A stretch of 64,000 nt of DNA from Dallia pectoralis (Eukaryota; Chordata; Actinopteri; Esociformes; Umbridae). Below the pieces are notes generated by a model, which ran no database searches, was not told the DNA's origin, and saw nothing but the letters and a program-made list of their open reading frames with translations. Positions 58,847 to 64,000 of the stretch are shown in pieces. The stretch's first letter is position 1; each line of letters begins with the position of its first letter. The stretch is from positions 17,152,460-17,216,459 of the forward strand of contig CM055745.1 of assembly GCA_029465975.1 (NCBI GenBank), in the 5' to 3' direction. The translations under genes and the position numbers were made by a program.

Positions 58847-59816
58847 TCAAATAATAATCATTTTCCCTTCAATATATGCGTTTGATCCTCTGTAACCAGC
58901 TTTTTTCCCTTCTTTGCGTGCATTGCTAATCAGAGGCCACATCTTCTCTCTAAGCTGCCTTTCCTGAATTGTCAAATCTTCTTTTACATGGAGCTTTTTC
59001 TCTTTCAGCACGTCTGCGTCGCGTGATGCCCGCCATATCTTATTCCTGAATGTGCGCATGGTGAATTGTATTATGATTGGCCGCGCCGACTTGTCGTCTC
59101 GAGCGTGTCCAATCCTGTGCACTGTGTCCACCAAGAATTCCAGGTTTCCTTTGTCTTCCGGAGTAATTTTGGCCAAAATTCCAAGAACCTGTTGTCATAA
59201 TACAATTCACCATGCGCACATTCAGGAATAAGATATGGCGGGCATCACGCGACGCAGACGTGCTGAAAGAGAAAAAGCTCCGTGTAAAAGAAGATTTGAC
59301 AATTCAGGAAAGGCAGCTTAGAGAGAAGATGTGGCCATTGTCATTGTTATGTTCAGGAAGATTGTAAAGTCGTAGGTTCCACCTTCTACTGTACCTTTCA
59401 GCCTCTTCAGTTTTCTTTTCCAACTCCGCGACACGTTATTCCATCTTGTTCAGACTTTTCTCATTACCATCTACTTTAATTTGAACCCCTTTTAGCTCGT
59501 CCCATATTTTGGAGATACTTTGTTCTAAAGCCACAAAGCGTGTTGATAACGCATTGATAGCTTTTAGGAGGTCCGACTTGGAAACCTCTCCCTCCACCCC
59601 ATCATTTCTCTTCTCTTCCCTGGTAGACCGCACTTTTTTCGGGTTCGGACTTTTTAAAGGTGTGTCAGGCAAAGGGGGGCAAAGACCATCAAAGGCTTCT
59701 GGTTCCTCCTCCATCAGTAGTCCAAACTTATTATTGTCCTTACTAGATACCCTTTTCGGCATCGTGCTTCTGAAAATAGCTCGTGTTCCACTTGTCGATT
59801 CAGGCAAAACTTTCAC
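58847..59816 (-). pseudogene. L1/Tx1 ORF1, broken by an inverted duplication
   Basis: The 5' part (59816-59436) begins MKVLPESTSGTRAIFRS and continues KSDLLKAINALSTRFVAL, EQSISKIWDELKG, a coiled coil for trimerisation. The reading then goes AELEKKTEEAERYSRR, WNLRLYNLPEHN after a stop. The 3' part (59176-58847) reads PEDKGNLEFLVDTVHRIGHA, IIIQFTMRTFRNKIW, the RNA-binding C-terminal domain of L1 ORF1p. Between them lies a foreign inverted copy (59195-59336) of the 3' part. The protein cannot be made. Confidence 0.82.
58935..59336. repeat. 142-bp near-perfect inverted repeat in LINE ORF1
   Basis: Arms 58935-59076 and 59195-59336 are reverse complements along about 142 bp with one difference noticed (acatgg versus acacgg). 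The loop is about 118 bp. The right arm is an inverted copy of the normal ORF1 coding sequence in the left arm. Such a structure would extrude as a hairpin in DNA or RNA. Confidence 0.9.
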
Positions 59817-60052
59817 GAGGTAGGTAGCATACCATGTGTTCTGGGAAAGCTCCTCTTTTTGTTTTTATAAACCCAGCTAGAATACAGCGTTAATATTATA
59901 AAGTAATTAGCATCCTTCAACCACTATTGTCCTCTATGAATATGGAGACATCGCCTAGTTAAATAACAGTGGTACCTAAATTACTCAGAGCTCCGAATGA
60001 TGCTGCTATTCATGTCGCCATCTTGCGCAGACCCCCTGTCTGTGGTCCTACA

Positions 60053-60487
60053 AGTCGCTAGAAGTCGCTAGATGATGTCATCGCCTAATTTGAATATACC
60101 CCGCCCCTTCACATTCAATTGTGATGGACGCTGTATGAGAGGAATAACGTTGTGGGAAAGACAAAAAGTGAGCAAAAAACACCCTAAATATGTTTAGAAC
60201 TACAATTGAACTTTGTTAATGTCACAACTCCAACCCTATTACTTTATCCGGGTTTGGTACAGGCAGAAGTGACCCAAAGAAGATACTCTGGTGGATTTAT
60301 TTTTGTTATTATTTTATTTTAATAATTATTATATTTTTTAATTCATGTTTTTTTTGTTTTGCTTAGTTTCCCTAAGTTGGGTTTGTTTTTTAATGTAAGC
60401 CAAGGCAAGATCAGTCATTGGCGGCTTCACACATGCACGCTTCATTTGTAGTCTGGACGTGGAAGGGTGAACATCCCCTGCTGGACT
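60053..60487. other. hAT element interior, no gene seen
   Basis: Single-copy interior of the outer hAT element between the nested insertion and the 32-bp array. AT-rich with a GC-richer end (agtctggacgtggaagggtg). No coding frame. Confidence 0.6.
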
Positions 60488-62312
60488 AGTGTGGAGGTAT
60501 TGGGCTGATGGGAGGGACTAGTGTGGAGGTATTGGGCTGATGGGAGGGACTAGTGAGGAGGTATTGGGCTGATGGGAGGGACTAGTGTGGAGATATTGGG
60601 CTGATGGGAGGGACTAGTGTGGAGGTATTGGGCTGATGGGAGGGACTAGTGTGGAGGTATTGGGCTGATGGGAGGGACTAGTGTGGAGGTATTGGGCTGA
60701 TGGGAGGGACTAGGGTGGGAGGTATTGGGCTGATGGGAGGGACTATTGGGCAAATGGGAGGGTGATTGGGCTGATGGGAGGTATTGGGCTGATGGGAGGG
60801 ACTAGTGAGGAGGTATTGGGCTGATGGGAGTGGGACTGGGAGGGTGTGGAGGTATTGGGCTGATGGGAGGGACTAGTGTGGAGGTATTGGGCTGATGGGA
60901 GGGACTAGTGTGGAGGTATTGGGCTGATGGGAGGGACTAGTGTGGAGGTATTGGGCTGATGGGAGGGACTAGTGTGGAGGTATTGGGCTGATGGGAGGGA
61001 CTAGTGAGGAGGTATTGGGCAAATGGGAGGGACTAGTGTGGAGGTATTGGGCTGATGGGAGGGACTATTGGGTGTGGAGGTATTGGGCAGATGGGAGGGA
61101 CTAGTGTGGAGGTATTGGGCAGATGGGAGGGACTACTGTTGGTATTGGGCTGATGGGAGGGACTAGTGTGGAGGTATTGGGCAGATGGGAGGGACTAGTG
61201 CGGAGGTATTGGGCTGATGGGAGGGACTAGTGTGGAGGTATTGGGCTGATGGGAGGGACTAGTGTGGAGGTATTGGGCTGATGGGAGGGACTAGTGTGGA
61301 GGTATTGGGCTGATGGGAGGGACTACTGTTGGTATTGGGCTGATGGGAGGAACTAGTGTGGAGGTATTGGGCAGATGGGAGGGACTAGTGTGGAGGTATT
61401 GGGCTGATGGGAGGGACTAGTGTGGAGGTATTGGGCTGATGGGAGGGACTAGTGTGGAGGTATTGGCTGATGGGAGGGACTAGTGAGGAGGTATTGGCTG
61501 ATGGGAGGGACTAGTGTGGAGGTATTGGGCTGATGGGAGGGACTAGTGAGGAGGTATTGGCTGATGGGAGGGACTAGTGTGGAGGTATTGGGCTGATGGG
61601 AGGGACTAGTGAGGAGGTATTGGCTGATGGGAGGGACTAGTGAGGAGGTATTGGCTGATGGGAGGGACTAGTGAGGAGGTATTGGCTGATGGGAGGGACT
61701 AGTGAGGAGGTATTGGGCTGATGGGAGGGACTAGTGTTGATATTGGGCTGATGGGAGGGACTAGTGAGGAGGTATTGGCTGATGGGAGGGACTAGTGCGG
61801 AGGTATTGGGCTGATGGGAGGGACTAGTGTGGAGGTATTGGCTGATGGGAGGGACTAGTGCGGAGGTATTGGGCTGATGGGAGGGACTAGTGTGGAGGTA
61901 TTGGCTGATGGGAGGGACTAGTGTGGAGGTATTGGGCTGATGGGAGGGACTAGTGTGGAGGTATTGGCTGATGGGAGGGACTAGTGAGGAGGTATTGGCT
62001 GATGGGAGGGACTAGTGTGGAGGTATTGGGCTGATGGGAGGGACTAGTGTGGAGGTATTGGCTGATGGGAGGGACTAGTGAGGAGGTATTGGCTGATGGG
62101 AGGGACTAGTGTGGAGGTATTGGGCTGATGGGAGGGACTAGTGTGGAGGTATTGGCTGATGGGAGGGACTAGTGAGGAGGTATTGGCTGATGGGAGGGAC
62201 TAGTGTGGAGGTATTGGCTGATGGGAGGGACTAGTGAGGAGGTATTGGCTGATGGGAGGGACTAGTGTGGAGGTATTGGGCAGATGGGAGGGACTAGTGT
62301 GGAGGTATTGGG
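60488..62312. repeat. Minisatellite, 31-32-bp unit
   Basis: About 57 copies of a unit built from gggactagtgtggaggtatt and gggctgatggga. Two length classes (tattgggctg, 32 bp; tattggctg, 31 bp) segregate: the 32-bp form dominates before about 61450 and the 31-bp form alternates after it. Disrupted units lie at 60735-60850 and 61060-61145. It grew within the outer hAT element. Confidence 0.94.
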
Positions 62313-62676
62313 CAGCTTCTGAGTGCTTTGGTACGGGGGTGGGGAACACTGTAGCACCTCACCTGCTGCTCGTAGAGAAGAGTATCAGAAGGGGAGCGAT
62401 ACGACCATACGTGCTTTCACATCAGCCTCTAAAAGTCTCCAATAACACCAGAAAAAGTATCTAGTTTTGTCGCTAGTCGCTTTTTTGAAAATGTGTCGCT
62501 AGATGGGTCTGACAACTCGCTAAATATAGAGACAAAGTCGCTAAGGTGGCAACACTGTTCCTTGTTTCTCGGGAGAAATCTATGCATAACTAAGCCCCGC
62601 CCTAAAATGGTTGGAATGGTATATTATCCCCAACTAGATGGCAGTAAACAGCTGATTTACCACACAAACACAATGG

Positions 62677-63245
62677 CTGCGTCCGAAATCGTGTACTTCC
62701 ATTCTTTATAGTATGCGAGCAGAGCAGTATGTCCGAAATCATAGTATTCGAAAAACAGTATGAGAAAAGTACCCGGATGACCTACTACTTCCGGCGAGAT
62801 TCTGATGTGTGCATACGATGGACACTTTACTATCCCATGATGCAACAAGAGAGAGGAGTTCTCGTTACATTTAAAAATGGTGGAAAGTCTTCAAGTGTAA
62901 CTACTTTAGAAATGTTAATAAATAAAAAGTGTAACTACTTTAGAAAACACTTTTTTTGTTTCTTTGTGGTTAAAATGTATTTGTTTAACATATGTTTAAG
63001 TAAACGATTGACTTAAAAGCGGGTTTGCTTTATACGTAGTGGTAGGAGTACCCGGACCTGAAGGAAACACGCTACGCTTGCCCGGTAGATTATACAAGTA
63101 GAACATGGCGCATATGTAGTACGTCCGGACTCCATTCATACTACCCGGATTCATACTATATTGAACGTACTTTTTTAACGGTCGCAAAGTACGTTCTTAT
63201 TTAAATGTAGTACATACTCAACATAGTACGCGATTTCGGACGCAG
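62677..63245. mobile_element. Element with ctgcgtccgaaatcg termini (copy A, intact)
   Basis: A 569-bp element with inverted ends ctgcgtccgaaatcgtgtac and, reverse complemented, ctgcgtccgaaatcgcgtac (20 bp, one difference). It contains a direct repeat of agtgtaactactttagaaa and no coding. A clean target duplication was not seen. It serves as the reference for reconstructing the broken copy at 45808-50093. Family is not assigned with certainty. Confidence 0.82.
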
Positions 63246-63424
63246 GCAATATGTTGTTCATTACTGACTGATGAAAAGAGTACCTGTCGGGGGCAGTTGT
63301 ATATATTGTTGCTACGTGCTACTTGCTAAAATGTCATTGAGTTCCAGATTAATACAGGAAGAACACACTTCTCCATGTCCCCAGGGGGCCGGTGTTCATT
63401 GAATTTGGTTACATTGCCCCTCAT

Positions 63425-63668
63425 GTTCCACCTGTACGTTCTCCTACACTGAGTACCCCTGTTCCACCTGTATGTTCCCCTACTCTGAGTACCCCTGTTC
63501 CACCTGTATGTTCCTCTACACTGAGTACCCTGGTTCCACCTGTACGTTCTCCTACACTGAGTACCCCTGTTCCACCTGTATGTTCCCCTACACCGAGTAC
63601 CCCTGTTCCACCTGTATGTTCCCCTACACTGAGTACCCCTGTTCCACATGTACGTTCCCCTACACTGA
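63425..63668. repeat. Tandem repeat, 36-bp unit
   Basis: Seven copies of a 36-bp unit (gttccacctgtatgttcccc then tacactgagtacccct), lying 180 bp before the TRIM start codon. Frames remain open on both strands because 36 is a multiple of three; no gene is claimed. Confidence 0.94.
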
Positions 63669-63850
63669 TCAGTACATATGGAGACCATTTTACCAGCAAC
63701 CATGTGGTCTCTAATAGCCTTCTTAAATCCCCCAGTGTGAATCGACTAGCACTACTACATAGTCAGAAGCCACTCCCCCTCCAATAGCTAAACGAAACCA
63801 AAAGTAACATCTGACAGTGCCGTGGCTCCACCGAAGAGAGGAACCAGGAC

Positions 63851-64000
63851 ATGGCAGACAATCCAGAACTGTTCTGTTGCTCCATCTGCCTGGGTTTACT
63901 GAAGGACCCCGTGACTACTGCCTGTGGTCATAGCTACTGTATGGGCTGTATTAATGACTACTGGGACCAGGGCTGTCAGAATAAGGTCTACAGCTGTCCC
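63851..64000 (+). CDS. finTRIM-like TRIM E3 ubiquitin ligase (5' end only)
   Basis: ATG at 63851 in good context (gacatgg) opens MADNPELFCCSICLGLLKDP then VTTACGHSYCMGCINDYWDQ and GCQNKVYSCP to the window edge. This is a RING finger: C-x2-C, then C-x-H-x2-C-x2-C, with the final Cys-Pro pair starting at the edge. The sequence follows the fish finTRIM (ftr) pattern of CSICLDLLKDPV and CGHSYC. Full proteins add B-boxes, a coiled coil and often B30.2, and act as ubiquitin ligases in antiviral and other immune signalling. Those parts lie beyond the window. No defect is visible. Confidence 0.9.
   Translation, partial: MADNPELFCCSICLGLLKDPVTTACGHSYCMGCINDYWDQGCQNKVYSCP

Larger units (their letters stand above)
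52593..60036 (-). mobile_element. L1/Tx1-type LINE, full length, minus strand
   Basis: The poly-A tail appears as T15 at 52593-52607. The 5' end lies near 60036, with a ggcgacatgaatagc-type start on the minus strand. Flanks are tgtctggggtcc (52581-52592) and tgtctgtggtcc (60037-60048), a 12-bp target duplication with one mismatch. It encodes ORF1 (58847-59816) and ORF2 (58575 to 52739), the latter interrupted by Rex3. Removing Rex3 leaves about 5.2 kb. Both frames carry frameshifts. It landed in the right terminus of the P-like element. Confidence 0.85.
50642..60044 (+). mobile_element. P-like THAP-domain transposon derivative 2
   Basis: Left terminus catagacataatatacatag (50642). The right terminus, reverse complemented from 60044, is cacagacataatatacatag, with extended inverted homology through a gaaatgcggccgccatctt block on each side. 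Flanks are gtcctgca (50634-50641) and gtcctaca (60045-60052), 8 bp with one mismatch. It encodes a THAP exon at 50762 and a decayed C-terminal piece near 51500. Without the L1 inserted near its right end it is about 2 kb. The shared cataga start and 8-bp duplications make it a relative of the element at 46817-49955. Confidence 0.78.
50593..62557. mobile_element. Outer hAT nonautonomous element (four-level nest)
   Basis: Left terminus cagtgttgccaactcctcag (50593). Right terminus gctaaggtggcaacactg ending at 62557, whose reverse complement starts cagtgttgccaccttag. Flanking 8-bp duplications are tttcttgt (50585-50592) and ttccttgt (62558-62565), one mismatch. Its own sequence is only the two short ends plus 60045-62557, which contains a 32-bp array. 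Everything between 50642 and 60044 is nested insertion. No transposase belongs to it. Confidence 0.8.

Overview
The window is vertebrate nuclear DNA, almost certainly from a ray-finned (teleost) fish. Spliced exons of a fish-type NLRC3-like NOD-like receptor, a finTRIM-like RING exon, Rex3, L1/Tx1 and I-type LINEs, hAT elements and THAP-domain transposons are all present. There is no sign of bacterial gene organisation. Two 500-base runs of N (673-1172 and 44684-45183) are scaffold gaps.

One host gene fills most of the left two thirds: an NLR (NACHT) receptor read on the minus strand. Its start codon is at 44022 and seven coding exons can be placed: 44022-43940, 43849-43745, 25889-25776, 13110-12950, 12672-10863 (FISNA/NACHT), 9591-9418 and 2501-2328 (leucine-rich repeats). 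All six junctions keep phase. The gene continues beyond position 1. Its introns (about 17.9, 12.7 and 6.9 kb for the three largest) are packed with tandem repeats and transposons. A second immune gene, a finTRIM-like E3 ligase, begins at 63851 on the plus strand and runs off the right edge.

The introns and the NLR-TRIM interval hold about 28 kb of minisatellite in some 18 arrays (units of 13 to 79 bp). Several arrays have grown from the coding sequence of transposons. A full-length I-superfamily LINE (26573-42151) has a 27-bp array of about 178 copies inside its endonuclease domain and a 39-bp array of about 143 copies between endonuclease and reverse transcriptase, swelling an element of about 5.2 kb to 15.6 kb. 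A ZMYM1-like hAT transposase has a 48-bp array in its acidic leader and a 52-bp array (about 74 copies) in its core. A Rex1/CR1-like fragment ends in an 18-bp array.

From about 45.8 to 63.2 kb there is layered nesting of transposons, readable from target-site duplications. One set is a hAT element (50593-62557) containing a P-like THAP-domain element (50642-60044), containing an L1/Tx1 LINE (52593-60036), containing Rex3 (54788-57003). Another is a terminal-inverted-repeat element (about 45808-50093) broken by a hAT (45936-46600) and by a second THAP-domain element (46817-49955), which itself holds a further element (48387-49380). All transposon genes seen are broken by frameshifts, stops or arrays. 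The likely working genes are the NLR and the TRIM.
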